In this document: positions 15,782 through 24,316 of the stretch, in pieces | Layout of the letters: each line of letters begins with the position of its first letter | Position numbering within the stretch: the first letter of the stretch is position 1 | Assembly (NCBI GenBank): GCA_021791845.1 | Contig: JAJYVT010000028.1 | Span: 1 to 36,960, forward strand | Length of the DNA: 36,960 nt | From: Actinomycetes bacterium | GTDB lineage: Bacteria; Actinomycetota; Acidimicrobiia; Acidimicrobiales; RAAP-2 | Reading direction: 5' to 3' | The notes under the pieces: generated by a model | Told to the model about the DNA's origin: nothing | Seen by the model: the letters and a program-made list of their open reading frames with translations, nothing else | The model's database searches: none | Position numbers and translations under genes: made by a program

Positions 15782-16651
15782 TCAGCCGGCGGCTTCCAGC
15801 GCCTTCGCCTCGTCGTCGCTCAGCTCGATCAGGGCCGCCGCCATGTTCTCCTCGAGATGCGAGACGGTGGAGGTGCCCGGGATCGGCAGCATCACCGGCG
15901 ACCGGCGCAGCAGCCAGGCCAACGCCAGCTGCGACGGCGTGGCACCGTGCGCCTGCGCCGCCGCCGCGAGCGGGCCACCGGGCCGGGCCAGCGTTCCGGT
16001 GGCGAGCGGGAACCACGGGATGAACCCGATGCCGTTGCGCTCGGCGTGCTCGAGCACGGGCTCGGCCTCGCGGTCGGCGATGTTGTAGCGGTTCTGGACC
16101 GAGACGATGGGGGCGACCGCCTGCGCCGCCTCGATCTCCTCCACGCGCACCTCGCTCAGCCCGATGTGGCGGATCTTCCCCTCCTCGCGCATGGCTGCGA
16201 GCTCGCCGATCTGGTCCTCGAGCGGGACCTGCGGGTCGATCCGGTGCAGCTGGAGCAGGTCGATGCGCTCGACCTCCAGGTGGCGCAGGCTCAGCTCCAC
16301 CTCCTGGCGCAGGTAGGCCGGGCGGCCCACCGGCGTCCACTGGTCGGGTCCCTGGCGCGTCAGGCCCGCCTTGGTGGCGATCACCAGGTGCTCGGGATAG
16401 GGGTGCAGGGCCTCGTGGATGAGCACCTCGCTCACGAACGGTCCGTACGAGTCGGCGGTGTCGATGAAGTCCACGCCGAGCTCGACGGCCCGGCGGAGCA
16501 CGCGCCGCGCCTCGTCCCGGTCGGCGGGCCATCCCCAGATGCCGGGACCGGTGATGCGCATGGCGCCGAAGCCGAGGCGGTGCACGGGAAGGTCGCCGCC
16601 GATCGAGAAGGTTCCGGCAGCCGTCGCCGGTCGTGCAGGTGTCGCGGTCAT
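15782..16651 (-). CDS. Aldo/keto reductase
   Basis: NADP(H)-dependent (beta/alpha)8-barrel oxidoreductase, 289 residues. The catalytic tetrad is visible: Asp64 and Tyr69 in FIDTADSYG, Lys94 in ATKAG and His136 in LLQLHRID. The cofactor region shows [18 protein letters not shown] near the C-terminus (the family's phosphate-binding S/T and E-N positions). The sequence looks like the AKR subgroup related to YdhF/YajO and plant perakine reductases, but the substrate cannot be assigned. ATG at 16651 follows a perfect AAGGAGG. The gene diverges from the deaminase gene 105 bp away and is separated from the downstream exporter by 190 bp, so it is probably a single-gene unit. Confidence 0.95.
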   Translation of the reverse strand: MTATPARPATAAGTFSIGGDLPVHRLGFGAMRITGPGIWGWPADRDEARRVLRRAVELGVDFIDTADSYGPFVSEVLIHEALHPYPEHLVIATKAGLTRQGPDQWTPVGRPAYLRQEVELSLRHLEVERIDLLQLHRIDPQVPLEDQIGELAAMREEGKIRHIGLSEVRVEEIEAAQAVAPIVSVQNRYNIADREAEPVLEHAERNGIGFIPWFPLATGTLARPGGPLAAAAQAHGATPSQLALAWLLRRSPVMLPIPGTSTVSHLEENMAAALIELSDDEAKALEAAG

Positions 16652-16743
16652 GGAGGCCTCCTTCGGGGTCGCACGGTTGGCCAGCGTACGGGTGGACCCG
16701 CGGGCACCGTGCGGGGGGTCGCGCCGGCGTACGGATGGCCCGG

Positions 16744-16749
16744 TAGCCT
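16744..16749 (+). promoter_or_regulatory. -10 element TAGCCT for leaderless deaminase
   Basis: TAGCCT ends 6 nt before the ATG at 16756, so the transcript would start at or next to the start codon. No Shine-Dalgarno is present. Confidence 0.5.
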
Positions 16750-16755
16750 GCCCGG

Positions 16756-17850
16756 ATGCCGTCGGGAGCGAGCAACGGGGGCCGGTCCGCGGCGAGGGGC
16801 GGCGGGGCAGGCGGGGCAGTCGCCGGGCCGCCGGGACCCCTATGGATCGCCGCCCTGCCCAAGGCCGAGGTCCACCTGCACCTCGAGGGGTGCGTCCCGC
16901 CCTCGATCGTCGGCCCGGCGGGCACCGGTCGCGTCGGGGTCGATCCGGCCGGCGCCGACCCCGACGCCCCGCCCGCCTTCGGGGACCTCGCGGACTTCCT
17001 CGAGTACCTGGACCGGTCGTGCGCCCTCGTCACGCACGGCGACCAGGTGGAGCGCATCGCCTACGCCATCTGCGAACGGGCACGCGACAGCGGCGTGGGC
17101 CACGCCGACGTGATCTTCAACCCGGAGCACTGGCCGGCGTGGCAGCGGGACCTCGGTGGGTTCGTGGCGCGCCTCGACGCCGGCCTGGCCGCCGGCGGGC
17201 AGGACCACGGCGTGACGACCGGCCTGTGCCTGAGCCTCACGCGCACCCAGCCGCCGTCGGCGTCGACCGAGCTGGTGGACTGGCTGCTCCACGCACGGCC
17301 CCCCCGGGTGGTGGCGCTGTCGGTCGACGGGAACGAGGCGGCGGCCGGGCGCACCGGCGGGCGCTTCCGACCCCTCTTCGAGCGGGCCCGGCAGGCGGGG
17401 CTCCACACCTGCGCCCACGCCGGCGAGTCCTCGGGACCTGACGGCGTGCGCGACGCCGTGGAGCTCCTCGGAGCCGAGCGCATCGACCACGGCATCCGCG
17501 CCGTCGAGGACCCGGCGCTCGTCGCCGACCTGGCGGCCCGCGGCATCCCCCTGGACGTGTGCCCCACCTCCAACGTGCGGCTGGGCGTCGTGCCGTCCAT
17601 GGCCGCGCACCCGATCGAGCGCCTGCGGGCCGCCGGGGTGCCCGTGAGCGTCAACACCGACGACCCGTTGCTCTTCGGCACCTCGGTGGCCGCCGAGTAC
17701 GGGACCTGTGCCGCGACGTTCGGCTGGGGCGAGACGACGCTGACCCGGATCGCCCGCACGTCGATCGAGTCGTCCTTCGCCGACCCCGACCGCCGGCGCG
17801 ACCTCCTGCAGGCGCTCGACGACTATGCCGGCGCGGCGGGACCCCGATAA
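16756..17850 (+). CDS. Adenosine-deaminase-family enzyme
   Basis: Zinc-dependent deaminase of the amidohydrolase superfamily, converting adenosine or a related 6-aminopurine to the 6-oxo form plus ammonia. The 364-residue protein has a 28-residue Gly/Ala leader, then all expected ligands: HxH at His40/His42 ([10 protein letters not shown]), His221 and catalytic Glu224 (CAHAGES), His245 (RIDHGIR) and Asp302/Asp303 (VNTDDP). PTSNVRLG is the usual substrate-site loop. Family members include adenosine, adenine and aminodeoxyfutalosine deaminases; no menaquinone gene is adjacent, so adenosine salvage is the default. The start is supported by the -10 motif 6 nt upstream. Convergent with the GGT-family gene across a 136-bp gap. 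Confidence 0.92.
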   Translation: MPSGASNGGRSAARGGGAGGAVAGPPGPLWIAALPKAEVHLHLEGCVPPSIVGPAGTGRVGVDPAGADPDAPPAFGDLADFLEYLDRSCALVTHGDQVERIAYAICERARDSGVGHADVIFNPEHWPAWQRDLGGFVARLDAGLAAGGQDHGVTTGLCLSLTRTQPPSASTELVDWLLHARPPRVVALSVDGNEAAAGRTGGRFRPLFERARQAGLHTCAHAGESSGPDGVRDAVELLGAERIDHGIRAVEDPALVADLAARGIPLDVCPTSNVRLGVVPSMAAHPIERLRAAGVPVSVNTDDPLLFGTSVAAEYGTCAATFGWGETTLTRIARTSIESSFADPDRRRDLLQALDDYAGAAGPR

Positions 17851-17917
17851 CCGGGGGGGCGGCGGCGGCCGACTGGGATGGAGCCGCCTGCGACCGGGTG
17901 ACCGGCTGACCGGGCCT

Positions 17918-17948
17918 CCGGGCTGACCAGACCCCCCGGGCTGACCAG
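17918..17948. repeat. Direct repeat CCGGGCTGACCAG
   Basis: Two copies at 17918-17930 and 17936-17948, an 18-bp period, in the gap between two convergent genes. GACCGGG-type fragments continue on both sides. There is no T tract, so it is not a standard terminator. Confidence 0.7.
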
Positions 17949-17986
17949 GCTCCGACCGGGCGGAGCGCTCGTCGGCGCCGGACCGA

Positions 17987-19579
17987 TCAGGGACCGCAGA
18001 CGGCCGTGCCGTCGCATCGGGGGTCCGACGCGGCGCGAAGCGAGCCGTCGGGGGCGACGAGCACGGCCTGGGCGTGCCCGGTCGATTCGTCCAGCGGCCC
18101 GACCAGGTCGACGTCGAAACCGTCGGCGACGAGCGAGTCGAGCATCGGGGCCGGCACGTCCGCTTCGGCCGTCACCTTGCGGTAGGAGCCGAGTGTGTCG
18201 GTGTCGCCCACGATGATCCGGGGCGCGGCGATCGCCTCGGGGAGCTCCGTGCCGGACGCCAGCGCCAGCAGGACGCCGGTCAGGATCTGGGGCTGGCCCC
18301 GGCCACCCATGGTGGAGAGCACCAGCGACGACCCGCCGGGCGCACCGTCGATCATGGCGGGGCACAGCGTGTGCGGCGGCCGCAGGCCCGGCGCGAGCTC
18401 CGCCGGCGACCCGGGCGCCAGGCTGAACATGGCGCCGCGGTTGTGGAACAGCGCGCCCGTCTCGGGGTCCAGGACCTTCGAGCCGAAGCTGTAGAAGATG
18501 CTCTGGAGCATGCTCACCGAGCCCCCCGCTCCGTCGCGCACGACGATGGCGACCGTGTCCCCGCTCGGCGGCGCGCCCGGCCCGGCGGCGACACGGCCGG
18601 GCGGCACGGAAGCCGGCCGTGTGTCCGCCGACCGGCGGAGGTCACGGAAGCGCTCCTGCGCCGCTCGCGAGCCGGTGGACCTGGCGGGGTCGCACAAGAG
18701 CTCGTCCCGCAGCTGGGAGAAGGCGGCGAAGGTCCGCGCCAGCCGATGCCCGTCCTTGCCGGTGAGGTCGTACCCCGCCTCCACCAGCTCGCTCAGCGCC
18801 AGCACGAGCTCCCCGAGGAAGGCGCCCTGCGAGGGAAGGTCCGCCCTGAACACGCTGGGCGCGAGCCGCCCGCCGGCGGTCTCGAGGGCGTCGGCGACCA
18901 CGGCTCGGTGCTCGTGGAAGTCGGCCGCCCGGAGCGGGCTGCCGCTGGCGGCGAGCCCGGCTGCCAGCCGGGCGGCGAGGTCTCCCCGGTAGTACCCGTC
19001 GGGGTCCTTGGCCACCAGGGCGATCGTCTCGGCCAGCCGCGGCTGGACGAGGAGGTCGCCCTCCTTCAACCGGGCCCCCGGGGGGCCGAAGACGTCCGCC
19101 ATGCCCGGGTCGTCGGTCATGAGCTCCGAGAGCGCACGGGCCACCGACGGGCTCACGGCCACCCCACGCGCCGCCAGCTCGGCCCCCGGTTCGAGGAGGC
19201 GGGCGAACGGGAGGGTCCCGCCGAGCTCGTGCATGGCGATCCACCCCGAGACGACACCCGGCACGGTGATGCTGAACGGCCCGGAGACGGGCATCACGCC
19301 GCCGTGGGCCCGCCGGAGCGCCTCGACGTCGAGACCGCCGGCCGCCCGGCCGACGCCGTAGACGGCCTTGGGCGGCTGTGAGCCCTGGCGCACGAGACCG
19401 ATGAGGTCGCCACCGATGGAGCAGTTGTGCGGGTAGGCGACGGTGAGCACGCCGGCGGCGCAGATGGCGGCGTCCACCGCCGTGCCGCCCTCGGCCAGGA
19501 CGGCTGCCGCGGCCTCGGTCGCCGCCGGGTGCGGGCACGCGACGCCCCAGGACCCGTCTCGCATCGTGGAGTCGCTCAC
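17987..19579 (-). CDS. Gamma-glutamyltransferase-family hydrolase (no signal peptide)
   Basis: N-terminal-nucleophile hydrolase related to gamma-glutamyltranspeptidase, 530 residues. The N-terminal half has the family segments [22 protein letters not shown] and GGDLIGL. The autoprocessing site is SGDT at 339-342, making Thr342 the predicted new N-terminal nucleophile, followed by [23 protein letters not shown] replaces the classical substrate-binding loop, as in cytoplasmic GGT-like acylases of the YwrD/HpxW type. No signal peptide is seen, so it should act inside the cell. GTG at 19579 overlaps the ATPase stop as GTGA, which ties it to the amino-acid ABC operon. An amide or gamma-glutamyl compound imported by that transporter is the natural inferred substrate. 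Confidence 0.88.
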   Translation of the reverse strand: MSDSTMRDGSWGVACPHPAATEAAAAVLAEGGTAVDAAICAAGVLTVAYPHNCSIGGDLIGLVRQGSQPPKAVYGVGRAAGGLDVEALRRAHGGVMPVSGPFSITVPGVVSGWIAMHELGGTLPFARLLEPGAELAARGVAVSPSVARALSELMTDDPGMADVFGPPGARLKEGDLLVQPRLAETIALVAKDPDGYYRGDLAARLAAGLAASGSPLRAADFHEHRAVVADALETAGGRLAPSVFRADLPSQGAFLGELVLALSELVEAGYDLTGKDGHRLARTFAAFSQLRDELLCDPARSTGSRAAQERFRDLRRSADTRPASVPPGRVAAGPGAPPSGDTVAIVVRDGAGGSVSMLQSIFYSFGSKVLDPETGALFHNRGAMFSLAPGSPAELAPGLRPPHTLCPAMIDGAPGGSSLVLSTMGGRGQPQILTGVLLALASGTELPEAIAAPRIIVGDTDTLGSYRKVTAEADVPAPMLDSLVADGFDVDLVGPLDESTGHAQAVLVAPDGSLRAASDPRCDGTAVCGP

Positions 19580-20436
19580 AGCAGCTTGGCCAGGAAGGCG
19601 CGGGTCCGCTCGTGCGCCGGATGGTCGAAGATCTGCCGGGGAGGGCCCTCTTCGACCAGCACGCCGTCGTCCATCATCACGACCCGGTCGGCGACCTCCC
19701 GGGCGAATCCCATCTCGTGGCTCACCACGATCATCGTCATCCCTTCTGCGGCGAGGCTCTTCATGACCGCCAGCACCTCCCCGATCATCTCGGGGTCGAG
19801 CGCGCTCGTCGGCTCGTCGAACAGGATCAGCTTGGGCTGCATCGCCAGGGCCCGAGCGATGGCGACGCGCTGCTTCTGGCCCCCCGAGAGCTGGGCGGGA
19901 TGCACGTCGAACTTGGCCTCGAGGCCGACGCGCTGCAGCAACCGCCGACCCAGCTCCTCTGCCTCGTCGCGCGATATCTTGCGCACCTTGCGGGGGCCGA
20001 GGCAGACGTTCTCGAGCGCCGTCTTGTTCGGGTAGAGGTTGAAGTGCTGGAAGACGAACCCGATCTCGGCGCGTTGCCGGGCGATCTCCGCCGCCCGCTC
20101 CTCGCGCAGGTTCCCCTTGGCGTCGACCCGGTAACCGATGAGCCGGCCGTTCACGGAGATCCGCCCCTGGTCGATCTTCTCGAAGTGGTTGATGCACCGC
20201 AGGAACGTCGTCTTCCCCGAGCCCGACGGGCCGATCAGCACCACCACCTCGCCGCGCTCGACCGACAGCGAGACCCCCTTCAGCACCTCCAACGACCCGA
20301 ACCGCTTGTGGACGTCGACCGCCTCGACGATCGACGTCGCCTGCGCGCCGTTGCCGTCGGCCCGGTCGGTGGTCGAGGCGGTCGCGGCGCTCGCGGCGGT
20401 CGCTCGGGTGGGCACGTCGCTGCTCGCCTCAGTCAC
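19576..20436 (-). CDS. Polar amino-acid ABC transporter ATP-binding protein
   Basis: GlnQ/HisP-type ATPase, 286 residues with a ~36-residue Ala/Thr-rich leader before the ABC domain. Walker A is GPSGSGKT, the Q-loop FQHFNL, the signature LSGGQKQR, Walker [14 protein letters not shown], and the switch His is in [16 protein letters not shown], a wording typical of the polar amino-acid uptake (PAAT) subfamily. It partners with the permease encoded immediately upstream. The GTG start at 20436 overlaps the permease stop (GTGA), and its own stop overlaps the GGT-family start, so three genes in a row are translationally coupled. Confidence 0.96.
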   Translation of the reverse strand: MTEASSDVPTRATAASAATASTTDRADGNGAQATSIVEAVDVHKRFGSLEVLKGVSLSVERGEVVVLIGPSGSGKTTFLRCINHFEKIDQGRISVNGRLIGYRVDAKGNLREERAAEIARQRAEIGFVFQHFNLYPNKTALENVCLGPRKVRKISRDEAEELGRRLLQRVGLEAKFDVHPAQLSGGQKQRVAIARALAMQPKLILFDEPTSALDPEMIGEVLAVMKSLAAEGMTMIVVSHEMGFAREVADRVVMMDDGVLVEEGPPRQIFDHPAHERTRAFLAKLL

Positions 20437-21287
20437 CGTCGGCCAGGGTCGAGACCCTCGAGTGCCGGGTCAATCGAACCTCCAATGGTCGCACCGGACC
20501 CGAACGACGGTACCTGCCGCCGCCCCCAGCTGGAAAGCCATGAGGACCGGGGCGGTCGCACGATCCCCCACCTCCGGTCGATGCGCCGCTCGATCGCCGA
20601 CTGGACGAAGCCCCACACGGTGGTGAGCGCCAGGTAGTACAGGGCGGCGACGGCAAAGATCTCGAAGGTGTTGAACGTCGTCGAGCTGATCTCGGTCGAG
20701 ACGAGGAACATCTCCGAGACGCCGATCACGCTGGCGAGCGAGGTGTTCTTCATCATGGCGTTGAAGTCGTTGCCCAGCGGGGGGATGACGAAGCGCACCG
20801 CCTGGGGCACGATCACGTGGCGCATCGCCTGCATCGGCGTCATGCCGGTGGACAGTGCCGCCTCGAGCTGGCCCGAGTCGACCGCGTTCAGCGAGGCGCG
20901 GATGATCTCGCTCATGTACGCCGCTTCGTTCAACGTGAAGGTGACGACGGCCGCCTGGACGACGCCGGGCACGACCAGACCGGCGATCGTGATGTTGGAG
21001 AAGCGGTAGAGGCCCACCGCAGCGAGCCCGTCGTAGATCATCATCAACTGGACCAGGAGCGGCGTGCCGCGGAAGATCCACGTGTAGAGCCAGACGGCCG
21101 CCCGCAGCGGCGCGATCTTCGACCGTCGCGCCAGGGCCAGGAACAGTCCGAGGATCGTCGCCAGCGTCTGGGAGACGATCGCCAGGTAGACCGTCGTCCA
21201 CAACCCCTGCAGGAACGCAGTGGTCGGGTTCGTCAGGTGGCTCCAGAAGAAGCTGGTGTTGAAGTGGAGCCCCGTGGTGGCGAGCAA
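20433..21287 (-). CDS. Polar amino-acid ABC transporter permease
   Basis: Membrane subunit of the PAAT importer, 284 residues. Membrane spans include [58 protein letters not shown] and [20 protein letters not shown]. The coupling EAA loop reads [24 protein letters not shown]. The start is an unusual TTG at 21287, supported by a strong Shine-Dalgarno GGAGG five bases upstream and by the absence of a better ATG/GTG before the first span. The C-terminus extends ~45 residues past the last span with a polar tail. Only one permease gene is present, so a homodimer is expected. Confidence 0.95.
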   Translation of the reverse strand: MLATTGLHFNTSFFWSHLTNPTTAFLQGLWTTVYLAIVSQTLATILGLFLALARRSKIAPLRAAVWLYTWIFRGTPLLVQLMMIYDGLAAVGLYRFSNITIAGLVVPGVVQAAVVTFTLNEAAYMSEIIRASLNAVDSGQLEAALSTGMTPMQAMRHVIVPQAVRFVIPPLGNDFNAMMKNTSLASVIGVSEMFLVSTEISSTTFNTFEIFAVAALYYLALTTVWGFVQSAIERRIDRRWGIVRPPRSSWLSSWGRRQVPSFGSGATIGGSIDPALEGLDPGRR

Positions 21288-21336
21288 CGATTCCTCCGGG
21301 CGGGTTGGCGGACGACGACCTGTCTGCCAGGGGCGC

Positions 21337-22239
21337 CTAGCTCTGGGCCTTCATCGGCTTGGCGAGCTCCTCCTGCGCCAGCCCGAACTTCTTGAAGATC
21401 TTGTTGTAGGTGTGGTTGTGGAAGAGCGTCTTGAGCGCCTTTGTCACAGCAGCCTCGAGCTTGGCGTCACCCTTGTTCACCGCGATGCCGGCCAGGATCT
21501 TCCCGTAGGCCTTCCCGGCGAACTGGTACGTGCCCTTGCGCTGGGCCATGTAGTAGGCGCCGTCCTCGGTGGTCGTGGCGAAGGAGTCGGCCCGGCCGAG
21601 GGCGACCTGCTGGAGCGCGGCGATCGGGGTCTTGAACTGGGTGATTGTGATCGACTTCTTCCCCGCCTTGGTGCAGGCCGCGCTCTGGGCCTGCGCGTCC
21701 TCGACCGCGGTGGTGGAGAAGTTTGCCGCCACCGACTTGCCGCACAGGCTCATGTTCATCCCGGTGATGTGGTCGGGGTTGCCCTTCTTCACCACGACCG
21801 ACTCGCTGGCGTACATGTACGGGATGAAGTTGACCACCTTGAGGCGTGTGGGCTTGATGTACAGGTCCGACATGATGAGGTCGCAGTGGCCGGCCTGGAG
21901 TGAGGGGATGATCGTTGTGAACCCGGTGTTGAGCCACACCGGCTTGAGGCCGAGCTGGTGGGCGATGGCGCTGCCCAGCCCCACGTCGGTCCCCGTCGCC
22001 TTGTGGTTCTTGGTGTAGTACTCGACCGGCGGTGTCGCGATTGTCGAGCAGAACTGGAGCTCGCCCTTCTGCAGGATGGCGGGTGGGCTGAGCTTGGCGG
22101 TCTTGCCGTGCGTCGACGCGCCGGCGACGGAACCCGGCATCCCGGCCAACATCGCCGTCATCCCGAGGCCGGCCAGGCCGACGCCGACCCCCTTCGCCAG
22201 CGCGCCGGAATGCCGAGCCAAACGTGAAATTGGTCGCAT
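21337..22239 (-). CDS. Extracellular solute-binding protein, amino-acid type
   Basis: Substrate receptor of the ABC importer (SBP_bac_3 fold), 300 residues. A Sec signal peptide (basic start, hydrophobic stretch to about residue 40, likely cut after VAGA) has no lipobox Cys, so the protein may be secreted or held by the permease. The domain begins GELQFCSTIATPPVEYY and contains the family's TGTDVGLGSAIAHQLG, ...AGHCDLIMSDLYIKPTRL and GRADSFATT elements. Three extra Cys (CGK, AACTK, HCDL) are notable. The ATG at 22239 follows AAGGGGGG. A palindrome at 22261-22280 lies just upstream. Ligand class (polar amino acid, gamma-glutamyl or similar) is inferred from family only. Confidence 0.93.
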   Translation of the reverse strand: MRPISRLARHSGALAKGVGVGLAGLGMTAMLAGMPGSVAGASTHGKTAKLSPPAILQKGELQFCSTIATPPVEYYTKNHKATGTDVGLGSAIAHQLGLKPVWLNTGFTTIIPSLQAGHCDLIMSDLYIKPTRLKVVNFIPYMYASESVVVKKGNPDHITGMNMSLCGKSVAANFSTTAVEDAQAQSAACTKAGKKSITITQFKTPIAALQQVALGRADSFATTTEDGAYYMAQRKGTYQFAGKAYGKILAGIAVNKGDAKLEAAVTKALKTLFHNHTYNKIFKKFGLAQEELAKPMKAQS

Positions 22240-22260
22240 CGACCAGGCCCCCCTTCTCGT

Positions 22261-22280
22261 CTGCAAAAACGTGTTTGCAG
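22261..22280. promoter_or_regulatory. Palindromic candidate operator for the LacI-type regulator
   Basis: Two 10-nt arms, CTGCAAAAAC and GTGTTTGCAG, match in 9 of 10 positions around a central CG, the hallmark of LacI/GalR-family operators. The site lies between the regulator gene and the binding-protein gene, 21 bp before the latter's ATG, where bound protein would block transcription or translation of the transporter genes. It sits in a clearly AT-richer pocket of an otherwise GC-rich window. Confidence 0.65.
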
Positions 22281-22303
22281 ATTACAGATCGGCGACAGAC
22301 CGG

Positions 22304-23371
22304 TCAACTCACCCCCAGAAATTTCCCCGTCTGCGGTTGCCGGCGTCCCGGGCGTTGGCTCGAGGTGCGGACCTGCAGGATGCCGGAGATCGTGCGAGGG
22401 CCGCTCGGCGCGAGCCCGTCGAGTCGGTTCCGCAGCAGCTCGGCGGCAGCCGTGGCCTGCCGCTCGGGCTGGAGGTCCACCGCCGTCAGCGGCGGGTTCG
22501 AGCCGCGGGCGTAGTTGCCGTCGACCGCCACGGCCACCAGCAGGTCGTTCGGGACCACACGACCGGCGTCGGCGAGGGCGCGCATCGTCCCCGGGACGAA
22601 ACGCTCGGCGCCGATGACGATGGCGTCGGGAGGCCGCTGCCAGCGCAGCATCGCCCGCACGACGCGCAACGCGCTCTCGAAGGCCGGCCGAAGGGCGACG
22701 GGCCGTGTGAGCCGCTCCTGCCTGTGGTCGAGGGCCCAGGAGCGGTAGGCGGCGCGCTGCTCCTCGGCCCAGGCACCGAACGCCTCGGGGACGAGCAGGG
22801 CGATGCGTTGCGCGCCTTGGGCCGAGAGGTGCTCCAGAAGGCACTCGACGTGGTGCCCGGTGTCGGACGTCACGCACCACGGGTCCTTCGGGTCGATCGG
22901 ATTGCGCTCGATCGTCACGCAGGGGATCTCGAGCGCCCGCAAGGCCTCGATGCGGCGGTCGCCCTCGCCCGGGTCGATGACGATCGCACCGTCCACCGCG
23001 ACGGCCGTCAGGTCCTGGCCCTCCAGCACCGGGGGGAGGAGCATCACGACGTCGCCGTGGCCGAACACGGCCGTGGCGGTCGCGCTGGCGAGCCGCATGT
23101 AGTAGTCGAGCGCGAGGGTGTCGTTGGCGGTCGCGTCCGGTCCGAGCGGAAGCCACAGCGCCTGGACCCCGGAGCGGCCTGAGCGAAGCCCGACCGCCAG
23201 GCGGTTGGCCTGGTACCCCATGCGCTCGGCCACCTGCTGGATCCGGGCGCGCGTCCGCGGGTGGATGCGACCCTTGCCGTTCAGGGCGTGCGACACGGTG
23301 GTCGGTGACACGCGGGCGGCGGTGGCGACGTCCCGGATCGTCGCACGCGACGAGCTTCGTCCAACACCCAT
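22304..23371 (-). CDS. LacI/GalR-family transcriptional regulator
   Basis: DNA-binding regulator, 355 residues, normal length. The N-terminal helix-turn-helix is ATIRDVATAARVSPTTVSHALNG-like (about residues 10-32), followed by the hinge helix (RLAVGLRSG, about 57-65) that inserts into a central CG step, and a periplasmic-binding-protein-like effector domain (for example DGAIVIDPGE, IPCVTIERNP and VAVAVDGNYARGSNPPLTAVDL). The start at 23371 has GGAGGG four bases upstream. It is co-oriented with the ABC/GGT-family genes, 64 bp ahead of the binding-protein gene, with a fitting palindrome in that gap, so local control is likely. The HAD gene diverges 228 bp away. LacI-type control of an amino-acid-type importer is uncommon, as most family members respond to sugars or nucleosides. 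Confidence 0.93.
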   Translation of the reverse strand: MGVGRSSSRATIRDVATAARVSPTTVSHALNGKGRIHPRTRARIQQVAERMGYQANRLAVGLRSGRSGVQALWLPLGPDATANDTLALDYYMRLASATATAVFGHGDVVMLLPPVLEGQDLTAVAVDGAIVIDPGEGDRRIEALRALEIPCVTIERNPIDPKDPWCVTSDTGHHVECLLEHLSAQGAQRIALLVPEAFGAWAEEQRAAYRSWALDHRQERLTRPVALRPAFESALRVVRAMLRWQRPPDAIVIGAERFVPGTMRALADAGRVVPNDLLVAVAVDGNYARGSNPPLTAVDLQPERQATAAAELLRNRLDGLAPSGPRTISGILQVRTSSQRPGRRQPQTGKFLGVS

Positions 23372-23599
23372 CGGTCCCTCCGACCCTTCGATTGGCCGCA
23401 ACAGTAACCCCGCGCAGATCGCGGCCGGTGCATCGTGCACGGGCGGTGGGCGATGCTCCGGGGGACCGCGACCGGCCCCGGCTCACTTGTAGCACAAATC
23501 GATTTTTCAGCTCGCAACCGAATCGCAATGAGGAGCAGAGGCCGTGCGGCGGGCGGGGGCCGGACCGGAGGGCGGCGCCAGCCGGTACGGTTCCGGGCC
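23372..23599. promoter_or_regulatory. Divergent lacI-type/HAD intergenic region
   Basis: A 228-bp gap with an AT-richer pocket near 23487-23531. That pocket holds the perfect palindrome AAATCGATTT (23496-23505, central CG) and two TCGCAA copies just downstream. ACAGTA at 23401-23406 reads TACTGT on the minus strand and could be a -10 for the regulator gene. The palindrome could be an autoregulatory site, but its outer arms match the 22261 site only weakly. Confidence 0.35.
23586..23591 (+). promoter_or_regulatory. -10 element TACGGT for leaderless HAD gene
   Basis: TACGGT ends 8 nt before the GTG at 23600; no Shine-Dalgarno is visible and no clear -35. Confidence 0.45.
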
Positions 23600-24316
23600 G
23601 TGGCGCGACGGCTGGTGCTCTGGGACATCGACGGGACGCTGGTGCACACGAAGGGCGCCGGCACCGACGCCTTCGACCTGGCGCTGGCCGACGTCCTCGG
23701 CGAGGTGCCCGAAGGCCGGGTGCGCATGAGCGGCAAGACCGACCCCTTGATCGTGCACGAACAGCTGGCCCTCCTCGGGCGCGAGCCCGAGCCCGAGCTT
23801 GTCGACGCCGTCCTGGCGCGCCTCGTGCACCGGCTCGCCGATCTCTCCTCCCGCATCGCCGAGCAGGGCGTCGCCTGCCCGGGGGTGACGGAGGTGCTCG
23901 CCGAGCTGGACCGTCGGGCCGACGTGGCCCAAGGGGTGCTCACCGGCAACCTTCGTCCCAACGCGGTGGTGAAGCTGGCCGCCTTCGGGCTGGACCGGTT
24001 CGTCGACTTCGACCTCGGGGCCTACGGGAGCGACCACCTCGACCGGAACCTCCTCGTCCCCCTGGCCCGGCGGCGGGCCGAGGCGAGGCTCGGCGGCCCG
24101 GTGGCCCCCGAGGACACCTGGGTCGTCGGCGACACGCCGCTCGACCTGGCCTGCGCCCGCGCCGGCGGGGTGCGGTGCCTGCTCGTGGCCACCGGCACCT
24201 ACGGCGCCGACGAGCTCGTGGAGCTCGAGCCCGACGCCTTCCTGGTGGACCTGACGGACACCGACGCCGTGGTCGAGCTGCTGGCCGAGGACCGGCCGCC
24301 CGTCAACGTGCCGTGA
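23600..24316 (+). CDS. HAD-superfamily phosphatase
   Basis: Haloacid-dehalogenase-type hydrolase, 238 residues, of the phosphoglycolate phosphatase/beta-phosphoglucomutase-like subgroup with a helical cap. Motif I is LWDIDGTL with nucleophile Asp9 and acid/base Asp11; motif II is VLTGN; a Lys in the NAVVKLAAFG segment supplies motif III; motif IV is VVGDTPLDLACARAGG. The substrate is unknown (small phosphoesters). GTG at 23600 is chosen because the -10 motif sits 8 nt upstream and because residue 9 is then the nucleophile, as usual; the frame is open further upstream. The stop overlaps the next gene's GTG (GTGA), so the two are co-translated. Confidence 0.9.
   Translation: MARRLVLWDIDGTLVHTKGAGTDAFDLALADVLGEVPEGRVRMSGKTDPLIVHEQLALLGREPEPELVDAVLARLVHRLADLSSRIAEQGVACPGVTEVLAELDRRADVAQGVLTGNLRPNAVVKLAAFGLDRFVDFDLGAYGSDHLDRNLLVPLARRRAEARLGGPVAPEDTWVVGDTPLDLACARAGGVRCLLVATGTYGADELVELEPDAFLVDLTDTDAVVELLAEDRPPVNVP

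Noticed and set aside
17987-18700. Interpreting the GGT-family gene as classical secreted glutathione hydrolase
   Set aside because: No signal peptide, and the substrate-loop motif MGGRGQPQ matches cytoplasmic GGT-like acylases better than the secreted enzyme.
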